A stretch of DNA of 64,000 nt from Trigonopsis variabilis (GCA_003707065.3 PPXM03000006.1:124001-188000), one strand, 5' to 3'. Positions 12,901 to 25,168 are shown, counted from the first letter of the stretch. Translations and numbers: made by a program. Notes: generated by a model not told the origin, from the letters alone.

Positions 12901-15900
12901 TCCTTATTAAGCGCCATTGACGGACATAGAGCCAGGAAAGAAATGGAAGCTACCAAGAGAAAATGGCTTGAATTGAAAACTAAATTTGATCGACTCTCTG
13001 CTCGATGCCCCAAGTCAGACTCGCCCGAAGATATCAAAGCGAAGATTAACCCAAACAAACAATTGTTTTTCAAGTTTTCCACCTTATTCAGAGACTTTAA
13101 AATGAAAGCTACTTCTCCTGGAAAATCGATCGTTTGGATAATAGCCGAGAACGTACGGTTGCTGCTAGATTGTACAGAGACCAAACTGAGCAGCCATGGA
13201 GATTTGGATGGACCAGTCAGGGCCCAATTTGAACTGGGTAGCTTCCAAGTTTCGGTTGAGCATCCCGATCTTAATGAAGGCATTGAGAGATTGATAAATT
13301 TCCATCTCTTATTACAAGGACAACTTGAACAGCAAAAGTCTATTGTGAAGGAGTCAAGATTACTGGTCAGAAGTGATTTCTTTAAAATTATGGCGTCGTC
13401 AAAATCACTCATTTATGCTGGCCAAGTATTCAACTATCTTGAGGGGCATTTGATACATAAACCTCCTCTTTCTCTGCCCAGCGCAAGCGAGCCCAATAAA
13501 GGACTATCCCAAATAGGAAATGAGCCATTAGGCGAGAGCCTGATTGATATCTCTAAACTGTTCAAACAGTCACAGGTAACAATAATTCTTAATGACATGT
13601 CAGTTGCCTGGGCATGTGAACTCGATGATCTACCCGGATACGATCCGGCTTGTTTTGTGGTAGGAACTGAGTCGATCATGATCGATTTCAAAAACTCGAG
13701 TTCTCTCAAGATTTCCATGCAGAACTTCTATGTGCGGCTGCTTGGGCGCGATTTCATGCAATCCGAAAAAGATTCTCTTACTCACGTTCCGCCAAGCTCC
13801 TATGCGATCCTTCCTAAGATGTATGTCGGCATAGCGGCACGTACGACAGAGAACAATAAAAAGAAGCTTTCTGTGGAAATTAGAGGAGGAGAGGTGCGGA
13901 CGGTGATTACTCCTATTGCCATCAAGCGTTTGATTGCGGTCAAGAAAACGGCTGAAAAGACATACGAATCATATGTTCGCATGTTCTCGTCCCTTCATGA
14001 TACTGATAGAGACCGTGATCGAGAGAAAGTATCGGATCCCATGGTCCTTGCCTTAAATAAAGTCCATGATGTCGTCCTTCTCTATACCGATATTTGTTTT
14101 GCTGGTTCGACTGTGGAATTCTGGAATGACGATCAAACAGAGAAAAATATCAACGATTACCATTACTCGTCAGCTGATCCTGAGGATCTAGAGTATCCAA
14201 GTGCTATCTTCAAGGTGCCATCTCTCAAAATTCGAGCAGATTACACCAAGCCGACTGATGAGAAGCCTAAATTTATCGGAGAAATAGCCATTTCGGCATC
14301 TAACAATGAGCTTACCCCGAGATTGATCCCTATTATAACGGCGGCCAGTATGAACATAAAAGAGGCTATGAGGAAGAGCGTTACTGACTCTAAAAGGCAA
14401 GAGAAGCCTGAGAAACTACCCAGTGATAAGCCAAATGATAAAAGCTCCATAAATACAAACGAGCTTCTGCGGAAGTGGGATATAAGCGTCGGAATGGACA
14501 TAGCTCACCAGCAGATCACTTTGAGCTGTGAGCCTACAGCAAAAGTCGCTGCTGTTGCTGGCTTCAAGTCACATTTCACTCTGGTGTCATGTATAGATGA
14601 TACATTGGGACGATTTTATGCCCTAACCGTGAACGTGAGGAATTTAGGAATATCCTTGCAACATATCTATTCTCGAGAATTGAGCGGCAAGATCATTGTC
14701 AATGATATCTTGACGAACGTATTCTACTCCAAAGATGAAGTGGAGCATAAGAGTCTCCGTATAGCAAGCGAAGTCAAGGATATTTCCATGTATTTGAACT
14801 ATCGACAAATGCATGATATTAACCTATTTCTTGATATATGGGGTCTTAACGAGGAAGTCGGTTCGTTTATGAAATCAGAACAATCTGATAAGCTGAAAGA
14901 TTTGGCGATGATGGACAAATACCGCCAGGTATCGACAACTAGCGCCTTCCCTTGGAAATTCCTCTTCGCTTTATCTAAAGTCACGTGTGATATTGATTTC
15001 GGTCAGTCGCTTGGAAAGATGCATGGAACTCTGGAATCCTTATGGTTGTCGACTAGTACAGCGTCAAATTGGGAACAGAGTTTAGCTGCGTCTCTTGATA
15101 AAGTCAATCTTGTTTGCACGGGCAGATTGGATGGTTTTGCTCAAATCAACAAAGTACTTCTATGGACTCACATCAAATGGCCAGAGGCAAATGATATCAC
15201 TTATAAGGTGCCGGCTCTGCAAGCTCGTCTATGTCTTGACTCCTTCAAAGGCCGTATGTCGTTTGATTTTGATACGTTCTTAATCTTGAGCGGTCGAATT
15301 CTTGATGTTTACCTCTATAACATTCGGTCACGGGAAGAAAGCGCTGGAGATTTACTGTCTGGTACGGTCTATATGGATGCAATCCAATGTTACATGACCA
15401 CTCTAGGTCCGGCTACGATGGTGATGATCCAACAGACATTCTCGCGTCTGAGTCAGCAGCAGTCCAATGACTACAGTAATGTTTTCTTACACAAACCACT
15501 TAGCCATGAGAAGCAGGAATCTCCTTTGGTCACCACTAGTAAAAAGATTTACTCCCGTCTGCAGACTGAGGTCCTAGTTTCAATGACAACCTTTTCTCTT
15601 TTTGTTTTTCCAACTTCTCTGGCGGAAGATACAATTCTCAAGGTTGATATTGCTGACGCGCGCTTCCACTTCAAGGAGAGTTTTGTCAATAACGAGTTGA
15701 CGAGTGAGTTGAAGATGAGCATGGAGTCATTCTTAATTTCCTTGGCTCATAATAAAGGAGTCCTCGATAAAAACCTCAAAGAGGTGACTGTTGATGAGTA
15801 TCAAACCTTCATGTCTGGAGCTCGAGGAGGAACTATCACTCGGATCCCAACTCTTGAAGTCGAAATGGAAACCTGGGAGCCTCGGGATACGAACCAAGTC

Positions 15901-16342
15901 CGGTTCATATTCAAAGGGGGTCTTCTTGGAAGAGTCGAGGTCAGATGGAATATCGGATCTGCGAATTACATCCGGGATATGTGGAATAACTTGGTCCAAG
16001 CGCTCGAGATGAGATCTGGAATGGGATCTGCTAAATCCAGCCGGGTGGTCAATGAACCACCCAAAACTAAACCATTATCGGAGGCCCAAGAGCCAGCGGA
16101 ATCGCTTTACGTTTATATTCCGTTGGAGCCTCCCATAATTAATAGACCTCAATTAAAAGATATGGGAGAAGCAACCCCTCCTATTGAATGGTTAGGCGTG
16201 AATCGAGAGAGAATTCCTCATTTCGTTCACCAGCTTATTATCGTTGGGTTACAGAACTTAACTCAGGAGATTGGTAAGTCGTCCTTTGATAATCCTGCTA
16301 ACTTTAGAATTTGCATATAAAACGGTGTTGGGAAGAGCTTAA
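6955..16342 (+). CDS. CSF1: Csf1, bridge-like lipid transfer protein (BLTP1/tweek family)
   Basis: Giant lipid-transfer protein of the repeating beta-groove class (Csf1/BLTP1/tweek), thought to carry lipids from the ER at membrane contacts. Six exons: 6955-9309, 9344-9491, 9532-10272, 10308-10756, 10795-16273 and 16308-16342, with introns of 34, 40, 35, 38 and 34 nt. They join to an open 3,068-aa product, close to the yeast length of about 2,950. An N-terminal membrane helix lies at residues 15-40. Family stretches such as VTDGALIFP and NYYMDFEVDISPI cross exon joins, which supports the splice sites. The frame also opens at a TTG (6913), but ATG 6955 is preferred. The donor of intron 4 could instead be at 10751. 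It converges on the eIF5B gene. Confidence 0.92.
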
Positions 16343-16458
16343 TTAAGAGTGTGTAAGATAGGATAGAGTATGGTAGAATGGGTAATGGAGCTACGTATAA
16401 AATCACTTCTCGTTATAACTTAGTGGCATTCCTTATAGACGGAGGGCTATGTACAAAA

Positions 16459-19400
16459 TCATGGAATTCCCAACACCGGCTTGAGATTTTTGATGAGAAT
16501 CCAGTCCTCTCGAGGAACCTCCTCTCTAAACGCAGGGTCCTTCAACACGTCGATCGATTTTCGAGAGATCAACGAGTACAGCATATCAGACTCATCAATA
16601 TGACGGCCCCAAGTAGGCTGATTGGGTCCAGTATCGATGCGCATCGCGACACCTCCAGTAGCAGAGCCTTTGCGAACAATGTCGACAGGTTTGTGGTTAA
16701 CCTCCATGCTGCTTACTCTTCCAAGTTCCAGAATGGTCTTCTCCCCATTTGGACCAGGTCGTACTGCACAGATAGGAGTTCCTATTCGTAAGCTACCCTC
16801 GGTAACGTCGACACCGATAATCATGGGGTTGCGCTTGTTGATAATCTGGATGGTATGCAGCACGCAAGGATAGACAGCATGCTGGAGATTTTCCTTCTTG
16901 CGCTGAGCCAACAGCTTCTTTTGATATTCAGTGAACATATCAAAGAGATGATAAATAACATCAGCTTTGAAGATCTTAACACCTTGTTCTTCAGCATATT
17001 GCTCGGCTTCCTTATCGACCTTGACATCAAAACATAGCATAATGGCATACTCGGGAGCCTTCTCGAGCATGGTGGCACATCTCATAACATCTTTCTTGAA
17101 AACAGGACCTATACTCATTCCCATTACTGGAATCTTCATATCGCGTAAAAAGTCCAGTAAGGCTTCAAGAGAGCCCAATGTAGACGCTTGGACGCTGACA
17201 CCTTTACCGCTTCGATCAACAAAGTCAAGAAGATCGGTCAAGTCTGACATGATTTCGTCTTTCAATTCTTCTTCGTCATCATCAGGACCAACAACAAGTA
17301 AGCGTGAACCTGCAACAGCCTTTTCAAGATCATTGGCAGCAATTTTCACACCCAACGCCGCCTTGACCTCCTTGTGATGGACATATTCACCTTTAACCCG
17401 AAGCTCCCGCAAAGGTTGAGGAGTCAACAAGGCACGGATGTTGGTGGCAATAGGGCCATTAAGTCCACAGAGAACAACCCTATCACCTTCATGCAAAATA
17501 CCATTAGACAAGACCACGTCAATAGTAGTACCGAATCCTTCAATGACTTTGACTTCGAGGATTGTAGCTTGGACCTCTGAAAGGTACATCAGTTGAGAGC
17601 TCATTCGCGTCTGTGTGAGTTGAACAAGCAACAACAAAAGATCAGGCACACCTTCTCCAGTCACAGCTGAAGTAGGAATGAGGGAGACGTTTTTAGCCAT
17701 GTTCTTATTCTTAAAATAGACCTCAGAGTTGAGTCCCTGTTCAGCAAAAGCCAATTTGGTCTTTTCTAGTCGATCTTCAAATTCCCTTTGGACGCTCTTG
17801 GACTGTTTGGCAAAAGAGTCCCGGAAAGAGTTATTAGGAATACTCTTCCAGCCGTAGAGACGATCAATCTTATTAAGAGCAACCACGAACGGGGTCTTAC
17901 GATCTCGAAGAAGCCGGATAGATTCGAGAGTTTGTTGTTCTAATCCATGGGTAATGTCCACGACCAGAATGGCGATGTTACACAGGGATGAACCTCTCGA
18001 CCGAAGGTTGGTGAAAGACTCGTGACCAGGCGTATCAATGACCAAAAGACCGGGAATATTATACTCGATATCAGATTTCATCACCGCTGTCTTTTTCTTG
18101 ATAGCATCAATAGGGAAATATGTCGCACCAATCTGTTGAGTAATGCCCCCAGCCTCGCCTTCCTGGACGTTGGTCTGTCTAATTTTATCCAGAAGTTTAG
18201 TCTTTCCTGTATCGACGTGTCCTAAGATACAACAGATAGGCGATCGCAGGTTATCTTTAGATCGGGCGGCCATTGCTGCTTCATGCGCTTTCTCTCGACG
18301 TTCTCTAGCCTCTTGTTTACGCTTCTCTTCAGCCAAAGCAGCAGCAGATTTCTCTTCTTCGTCCGATTCGCTTGTGTCTTCATCACTTTCCTCCTCTTCT
18401 CCATTATTGACTGAGGTGGAAGGCTTTGTCTCTTTCACCTTCTTTGATTCAGCCTGTTTAGCTTGTTCTTCTTCTCCTTCAGATTCATCTTCCCACGAAG
18501 CTTTGATTGAGCCATCTGAGTCTAGAGCAGCCTCCCAATCATCAAGCAAGGGTTCATCCTCTTTCTCGTTCTCTTGCGGTGGCTGCGATTTCTCCAGTTT
18601 GGTCCCAGGCTCTGCTTTGTTTTCAGGCTCCGTTTTCTTTACGCGCTCCGCTTTGTCTTCCTTGAAGTCCTCGCTCTTGTTATTACCATCAGCAGCCTTA
18701 GATGGTTTGGTCTCCTTTTTCTTTTTACCATAGACAACCCGCTTCTTGGCCCCTTCTTGATCCTGTAATCCAGCAACCTGAAGACCTCCAGATTGAAGAA
18801 GAGCTTGACGTCTGCGTTCCATCAGAGCTTGTTGCTCTCGTTGCTTCTTCGTCAATAGCTTTCCTTGAGCCTTGAGCTCTTCTTTCTTCAATCTTTCCCG
18901 CTCTTTTTTAGCAGCACGTGCCTCTTCAATACGCTTTTCTTCTTCAGCACGCAGTCGTTCTTCTTCTTCGGCTTTTAGTCGTTCCTCCTCCTCTGCACGT
19001 CGTTGAGCTTCCTCAGCCTCTCGCTGGGCCTGGACTTGTTTCTGTAAAGCTGCAATCACTGAAGCCTTCCCCTTCTTTTTCTTGCCTCCACTAGGAGCTG
19101 CTGCCTCATTTTCTTCCTTTAGGGTAGATTGGGACGCAGCCTTGTTATTTGTATCTTCATCCTTCTCAGCTGGCTTACTTTGTGGTTCAGGTTCTTTTGG
19201 AGTCTTTTTCTTCTCGGCCTGTTGCTTTTTCTTGAGCTTTTCTCGCTCCTTCTTTTCCCGTTCTTTTTCTTTCTTACTCTTCAACTGAACCGTTGGAACT
19301 GGACTACTATCCTCTTCGTCCTCGTCCTTAGCTTTAGCATTCTTCTTATCCTTGCTTTTCTTAATAGCAGCCATCAATCCTCCAGCTTCCTCATCGCTCT

Positions 19401-19583
19401 CATTGTCGGCAGTTGGCTGAGGAGAAGAAACATCTTGGGAACCGTCTTGTGAACCTCCCAAATCGTCTATATCTTCCTCAAATTCCTCATCCCAGTAGTC
19501 CTGTTTTTTGGATTTCTTATCTCTTTTATGGTTAGAAACTGTTCTATATAGTTATAATCTCAAATAACTCACTTTTTCCCCAT
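16459..19583 (-). CDS. FUN12: translation initiation factor eIF5B
   Basis: GTPase that promotes 60S subunit joining at the end of initiation. Exon 1 is only 11 nt (19573-19583, ATG plus MGKK) and is joined through a 50-nt intron to 16459-19522; product 1,024 aa. The N-terminal 400 residues are highly charged Lys/Glu repeats, normal for eukaryotic eIF5B. The GTPase domain follows with [16 protein letters not shown] and NKIDR, then domains II-IV ending in a family-like tail. The tiny first exon restores the conserved start M-G-K-K and explains why the long frame has no ATG. The upstream neighbour on the same strand is unrelated. Confidence 0.95.
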
Positions 19584-20256
19584 TGTATCAAGACTTGATC
19601 CTTTCTGCTCTCGACCTAGAAGCTAATAAGGGGAAATTTTTGTAGCGTAGCAACGATACTTTTCACTCCAGCTACTGCGCGCACCTGTGACGATGTAGTA
19701 TTAAATGAAGAAGCAGAAGGTTGATCCTGGCAAATAATCAGGCTTTTCCTGTTAGCGTAGATGAAGTAAAAGCGCGGTGAATGGCACTAGAAATACTAGT
19801 GCTATACAGTACTCCGATGCGGGAAATACTGAGAATCGGAAGTTAATGTGTGATCTGTGGTAGTGAAACCACTATAAGAAGACTACGATCATTGCGAGAC
19901 AGTTTCCAATGAGGGTCTTGTATGTATTGACAAAAAAGCCCAAAGGGCTGTCCATCTTGAAGGGATAGGCCAGTGCCTGTGAAGTCTTGTCTTCCATAGC
20001 AGACATTAATGCAATATAAGTCCAGTAAATTATATGGTCCCGCACATGAAGTGCACAGTCTAGTGAGTTTTCAACGTCAGAAGTGGCTGACTTGCGCACA
20101 AGAATTAGCTAAATGTTATATGCAGTTCTTCTAGCGTATCAAAGTAGGTGGCTATTATATCATTTGACGCTCAGTCGGCTTGAAAAGGAAGCATCAACTA
20201 GTCCGGAGCATCTTTGATCTGTCCAAACTGGTTGTTAGTCTAATACCTCTAGTTGT
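19584..20256. other. intergenic, 5' flank of eIF5B
   Basis: This stretch of about 670 bp lies between the eIF5B start and the 3' end of the pseudophosphatase gene, both on the minus strand. I see short open frames without family similarity and no clear RNA or repeat. Confidence 0.55.
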
Positions 20257-20898
20257 TCACCTGTTTTCTTCGTCATCGTTCCTGGCATGCGACGGTTTTT
20301 CAGGACGAGGAAGACATGAAAGGACCTGTTTTTCAGCCTCACAAATGGCCTGCCAGGCAAAGAGGCTCGACCGCAGATCGTCATCAAGGCAAATGCTGAA
20401 TCGTCGTGAATGAGTAATCCTGACAGCTTCGCTGATATCGAGCCTAGACCGTTAGACATATTCATAGTCATGCACTGACCCGAGTTCATGCATCAAGTAA
20501 GCAATTACTGCTGCTCCTCCAGCGTCATTACCCGTCTCGCAGGCAACTAAGCAATTGCGTCGGTCTATGATCACCCGTTTAATACTTTCCATGGATTCCC
20601 TGAACATAGCTATTGGTGATCTTTCATTGTCCAGTTCAATAATAACCGAATCAATCTTGGAGCATCGCCGTCGAGTGATCTCTCGCGTAATTGACGGAGT
20701 AATAGCAACTACAAAGCTGATCTCCTTATCTTTAATAAAGTCTTCCTTTCTGCACACAGAAAGAGGCCCTAGATATAGATGAGGAATAATCTCCTGAGCC
20801 GTCCTTCGACTCTCGTATTCCCAGTCGTTCGACATGGCCACGCGAGAGTATTGCAGCACAGGGATTTGCGGTTTAGGTAGACTTCCCGAGTTATTCAT
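20257..20898 (-). CDS. STYX-like dual-specificity phosphatase fold, probably catalytically dead
   Basis: Small dual-specificity phosphatase domain of 197 aa. Exons are 20480-20898 and 20257-20431, with a 48-nt intron (GTCAGT donor, CTAAC branch). The start of the fold reads IIPHLYLGPL, as in DSP proteins. The signature loop normally reads H-C-x5-R; here it is VACETGNDAGG, so Cys stays but the preceding His is Ala and the Arg is absent. The second exon continues the family pattern (SRRFSICLDDDL, LFAWQAICEAEK). This is the pattern of STYX-type pseudophosphatases, which bind phosphoproteins without cleaving them. The partner is unknown. Intron placement was chosen by frame and homology. Confidence 0.75.
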
Positions 20899-20968
20899 AC
20901 TTCCGCCTCTCTCGCTAGAGAGCTAGGACCTAGCTTTGTACTCTTCGTCGGGGTTGTTCTTGGTATTT

Positions 20969-21282
20969 TCACTCAGCACTGTTGTCAACCCAGATGTCGT
21001 CGTCTCCGCTATCATCGCTGTGTCCTATCCCACCCAATTGACTGCGTCTGCTGCACTTTGGGCAAAACTTAGTGCTGCACTTGAGGCAAAAGTCATGCCC
21101 GTCCCTGCTTATTGAAAGTCTAAATAATAGCAGTTCTCTGCGCTTTAGCAACGGTTCAGATAGAGCCGTACTCACTCATAAATGCTGGTCTTCTGAGTGG
21201 CCTTGCTATTGACACCTGTCCAACTTGATCTCTACACAGCCGACTCCAACTCATCTAATTTACTCACAAACCCAATACCCAT
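20969..21282 (-). CDS. small Cys-rich (zinc-ribbon-like) protein of unknown function
   Basis: Three-exon model: 21268-21282, 21176-21231 and 20969-21137, with introns of 36 and 38 nt; product 79 aa starting MGIGF. The frame is exact across both joins and the donors are GTGAG. The middle contains two CxxC pairs (CLKCSTKFCPKC), enough for a small zinc-binding knuckle, and the C-terminus is acidic and ends near DDDIWVDN. I do not recognise the family. It is divergent from EF2, sharing an E-box-rich promoter of about 200 bp. The model is inferred from splice signals and frame, not from a known relative. Confidence 0.55.
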
Positions 21283-21478
21283 GGCAGGCTCGTTTCTTAT
21301 CTGGCCGCCAGCCAATCTGTATGAAACTCGTCTTCACGTGACTACTACCACGTGACTGTCCTGAGTAGGTAGCAAGCGGCAAGAAAAAAAATTTTTACTT
21401 CCCACCTCTAGCTTTTATTACTGGAGAGCGTGAGACCCAAAGTCGGTTTACAAGTCAGAACAGTAGCAAGCCGACACA
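21283..21478. promoter_or_regulatory. divergent promoter of EF2 and the 79-aa protein gene, with paired E-boxes
   Basis: The 9-bp unit CACGTGACT occurs twice as a direct repeat (21335-21343 and 21349-21357) separated by 5 bp. CACGTG is the core site for Cbf1/USF-type bHLH factors. A run of A and T and a pyrimidine-rich stretch follow before the EF2 start. Which gene is controlled is inferred. Confidence 0.6.
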
Positions 21479-24123
21479 ATGGGTGAGATTATCTTGGAAA
21501 GAAAGAGCTAATTTATAGTCAAATTTACAATTGAAGTAAGGAGCTGACTTGGCCAAGGTGGAAACTAACGATAAGCAAATCCGTGCCTTGATGGACAAGG
21601 TCACCAATGTGCGTAACATTTCCGTTATTGCACACGTCGATCATGGTAAATCTACCTTGACCGACTCGCTTGTCAGTAAAGCAGGTATTATTTCTGCTGC
21701 CCGAGTGAGTAGTCGTGGAGATGGCTGATTTCTAATCGCCCTAGGCTGGTGACGCCCGTTTCACTGATACTCGAAAAGATGAACAAGAGCGTGGTATTAC
21801 CATCAAATCCACTGCCATTTCATTGTTTGCTGAGATGACTGAGGATGATGTCTCTGATATCAAGCAAAAGACTGAGGGACGAGAATTCTTGATCAACTTG
21901 ATTGATTCCCCCGGTCACGTTGATTTCTCTTCTGAAGTCACTGCTGCCTTGCGTGTTACCGACGGTGCTCTCGTTGTCGTTGACTGCGTTGAAGGTGTCT
22001 GCGTCCAGACCGAGACTGTGCTCCGTCAAGCTTTGGGTGAACGTATCAAGCCTGTTTGCTGCATTAACAAGGTTGATCGTGCTTTGCTTGAATTGCAAGT
22101 TACCAAGGAAGACTTATACCAGACCTTTGAGCGAACTGTCGAGTCTGTCAACGTCGTCATTGCTACCTACCAAGACGAGGCCTTGGGTGATCTCCAAGTT
22201 TACCCTGAAAAAGGTACCATTGCCTTTGGTTCCGGTCTTCACGGCTGGGCCTTCACTGTCCGTCAATTTGCCGTTCGATATGCTAAGAAGTTTGGTGTCG
22301 ACCGTAACAAGATGATGGAGCGTCTTTGGGGTGAAAACTACTTCAACCCCAAGACCAAGAAATGGACCACCAAGTCCACCGATGCTGATGGAAAAGCTCT
22401 TGAACGTGCTTTCAATCAATTCATTCTTGACCCCATCTTCAGAATCTTCTCTGCTGTCATGAACTTCAAGAACGACGAGATCCCCGTTCTCCTTGAGAAG
22501 CTTGGTGTCGAACTCAAGGGTGACGAGAAGAACTTGACTGATAAGCCTCTTCTCAAGACCATCATGCGTAAATTCCTTCCTGCCGCTGATGCTCTTTTGG
22601 AAATGATCTGTCTTCATTTGCCTTCTCCTCCCACCGCTCAAGCCTACCGAGCTGAGCTCTTGTACGAAGGTCCTCCCGATGATGAGTGCTGCACTGCCAT
22701 CCGTAACTGCGACCCCAAGGGACCTTTGATGCTTTACGTCTCCAAGATGGTGCCCACCTCTGATAAGGGTCGTTTCTACGCTTTCGGCCGTGTTTTCTCT
22801 GGTACCGTCCGATCTGGTCTCAAGGTCCGTATCCAAGGACCTAACTACGAGCCTGGCAAGAAGACTGATCTTTTCGTCAAGACTATCCAGCGAACTGTTC
22901 TTATGATGGGTCGTTACGTCGAACAGATTGATGAGGTCCCTGCCGGTAACATTGTCGGTCTTGTCGGTATCGATCAATTCTTGCTCAAATCTGGTACCAT
23001 CACCACTTCCGAGACTGCCCACAACCTCAAGGTTATGAAATTCTCCGTCTCTCCCGTCGTGCAAGTCGCCGTTGAGGTTAAGAACGGTGGTGATTTGCCC
23101 AAGCTTGTAGAAGGTCTCAAGCGTCTTTCCAAGTCCGATCCCTGCGTTCAAACCTACATTTCTGACTCCGGTGAACACATTGTTGCCGGTACTGGTGAAT
23201 TGCACCTTGAAATTTGCTTGAATGATCTTCAAAACGAGCACGCTGGTATTCCCCTCAAGATTTCTCCCCCTGTTGTTCAATACCGAGAAACCTGTACTGC
23301 GGAATCTTCCATGGTTGCTTTGGCTAAGTCTGATAACAAGCACAACCGTATCTACCTCAAGGCTGAGCCTCTCGGCGACGAGGTTACCGAGGCTATTGAG
23401 GAAGGTAAGATCAATGCTACTGATGATCTCAAAGCCCGTGCTCGTCTTTTGGCTGATGATTTCGGCTGGGATGTTACCGATGGTCGAAAGATCTGGTGTT
23501 TTGGCCCTGACGCCCGAGGTCCCAACGTTGTCGTTGACCAGACCAAGGCTGTCCAATACCTTAACGAGATCAAGGATTCTGTTGTCTCTGCCTTCCAATG
23601 GGCTACATCTGAAGGTCCCATCCTCCAAGAGAACATGCGAGGATGCCGATATAACCTTGTCGATGTCACTCTCCACCCTGATGCTATCCATCGTGGTGCT
23701 GGTCAAATCGTCGAGCCTATGCGACGTGCCACTTACGCTTCCATGCTTCTTGCCGACCCCCATATTCAGGAGCCTGTCTTCTTAGTTGATATCACATGTC
23801 CCGAGAACGGTATCGGAGGTATTTTCTCTGTCCTCAACGTCCGACGTGGTACTGTTGTCAACCAAGAGCAACGACCTGGTACTCCCCTTTTCAACATCAA
23901 GGCCCATCTTCCCGTTAACGAGTCCTTTGGTTTCACCGATGCTCTTCGTCAAGCCACCGGTGGTCAAGCTTTCCCCCAGATGGTGTTTGACCATTGGTCG
24001 ACTCTCTACGATGATCCTCGTGATCCTAATACTCGTTCCGGTAAGATCGTTCAAGAGACTCGTAAGCGCAAGGGTCTCAAGCCTGAGGTCCCTGGATACG
24101 AAGTCTATTACGACAAGTTGTAA
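21479..24123 (+). CDS. EFT1: translation elongation factor 2 (eEF2)
   Basis: GTPase that drives ribosomal translocation. Four exons: 21479-21482, 21519-21535, 21576-21704 and 21745-24123, with introns of 36, 40 and 40 nt; product 842 aa, exactly the yeast length. The spliced start reads [15 protein letters not shown]. The P-loop HVDHGKST, the DSPGHVDF motif and NKVDR are present. The diphthamide histidine lies in DAIHRGAGQ, where fungi normally have DAIHRGGGQIIPT; here the next residues are IVEP. Codon use is strongly biased towards C-ending codons, as expected for a very highly expressed gene, which also creates long antisense frames. It converges on the Spo7-like gene with 64 bp between stops. 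Confidence 0.97.
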
Positions 24124-24187
24124 GAGTGGGCGTCTTTGTACCGAGGTTACTCAAAATATAAGTGGTTTCGTTATCGTAGCAATTTAT

Positions 24188-25168
24188 CTAAAGTACACTC
24201 TTTTTTTCTTTTCTTTCCTTTTTGGGCTTTTTCTTTATTTTAGCTTTAGCAACCCGCTTTTTCTTGTCTCGCCGCCGGTTCTCTCTTTCCCAGTATTCTT
24301 CTCGGTAGATCTCCCATGCCTCACGGACGTCAGGGGAGAAGGACCTGGCCAGCAGGGCGATCTTGATTATTGACCCTCCTGGAACATCCAGCGACGACTC
24401 AGTTCCAACCAATAGTTTTTTGAGAGAAGACGGCCACCACCACCATTGAGCTCGGCCAGAGACGTAGATGGCCTTGACGTTGAACTGGCGGAGTCCTTTA
24501 TTAGCGATGGCGATGAACTGTTTTGGGTATACCAGAGTATTATGATAAGCGCCTGAGAGGTAGAAGAGACCTAGGGCAGAAAGACCAAAGAGAAGGCAAA
24601 GCAAGCATACCCCATAGAGGTTAGGGACTGGATCGATAACAGTATAATACATAAAATAAGCAGTCCAGAGGATGAGGATAATCATAAAAAGAGAATTTTT
24701 CCGCCGTCTAGCCTGGAGTTCCAAGTATTTATCTTGTAAAGCCACTTCCATAATAAGAATATTACGAAACACCACTGTTGGATTCCTGTATTCAGGAAAC
24801 TCATGGCTGTTGAGCCGATTTGGTGACTCATTCCTTGAATCTAATTTGTCTGATTTCAAGGAACAGGTATCAGATTCCGAGTCTCCCATTTTTGTATAGC
24901 CCTTGTCATAGCCTTTATCAGCGAGCGAATTATCAGAGCTATCTTCATTGCTTTCCACTCGGCAGAGACTGAGGTCATCATTCGCATCGGTAACCGGAGT
25001 CGAAGGAGGAGTGGGAAGATCCTCTTCTTCTAAACGGTCCTTTTTATCCTCATCAAGCCGATCAAAGGTATTTTCATTCGTATCACTATCGAGGTGGGAA
25101 CTTGCAACTGATTCAGACGACGAGGGAAGAGAAGATTGAGAACCCTTCTCGCCCTCTGAGCCTGACAT
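24188..25168 (-). CDS. SPO7: Spo7-like regulatory subunit of the Nem1 lipin phosphatase
   Basis: Matches the Spo7 family: the ER/nuclear-envelope subunit that, with phosphatase Nem1, activates lipin (Pah1) and so controls phospholipid versus storage-lipid synthesis. The ATG at 25166-25168 gives 326 aa; the frame extends upstream only through a TTG. Residues 1-130 are an acidic Ser-rich region. Then come YRNPTVVFRNILIMEVAL and YLELQARRRK, two adjacent membrane helices, and a family-like segment ending NKGLRQFNVK. The tail is a Lys-rich basic stretch. There are no introns. The assignment is by family pattern, good but not proven. Confidence 0.82.
   Translation of the reverse strand: MSGSEGEKGSQSSLPSSSESVASSHLDSDTNENTFDRLDEDKKDRLEEEDLPTPPSTPVTDANDDLSLCRVESNEDSSDNSLADKGYDKGYTKMGDSESDTCSLKSDKLDSRNESPNRLNSHEFPEYRNPTVVFRNILIMEVALQDKYLELQARRRKNSLFMIILILWTAYFMYYTVIDPVPNLYGVCLLCLLFGLSALGLFYLSGAYHNTLVYPKQFIAIANKGLRQFNVKAIYVSGRAQWWWWPSSLKKLLVGTESSLDVPGGSIIKIALLARSFSPDVREAWEIYREEYWERENRRRDKKKRVAKAKIKKKPKKERKEKKSVL

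Noticed and set aside
22114-23763. 549-codon open frame antisense to EF2
   Set aside because: An artefact of strong codon bias in EF2; the protein is repetitive in composition and matches no family.
23352-24054. other long antisense frames over EF2, eIF5B, Bms1 and MLP1
   Set aside because: Shadows of biased or low-complexity coding sequence; sense-strand genes are certain.
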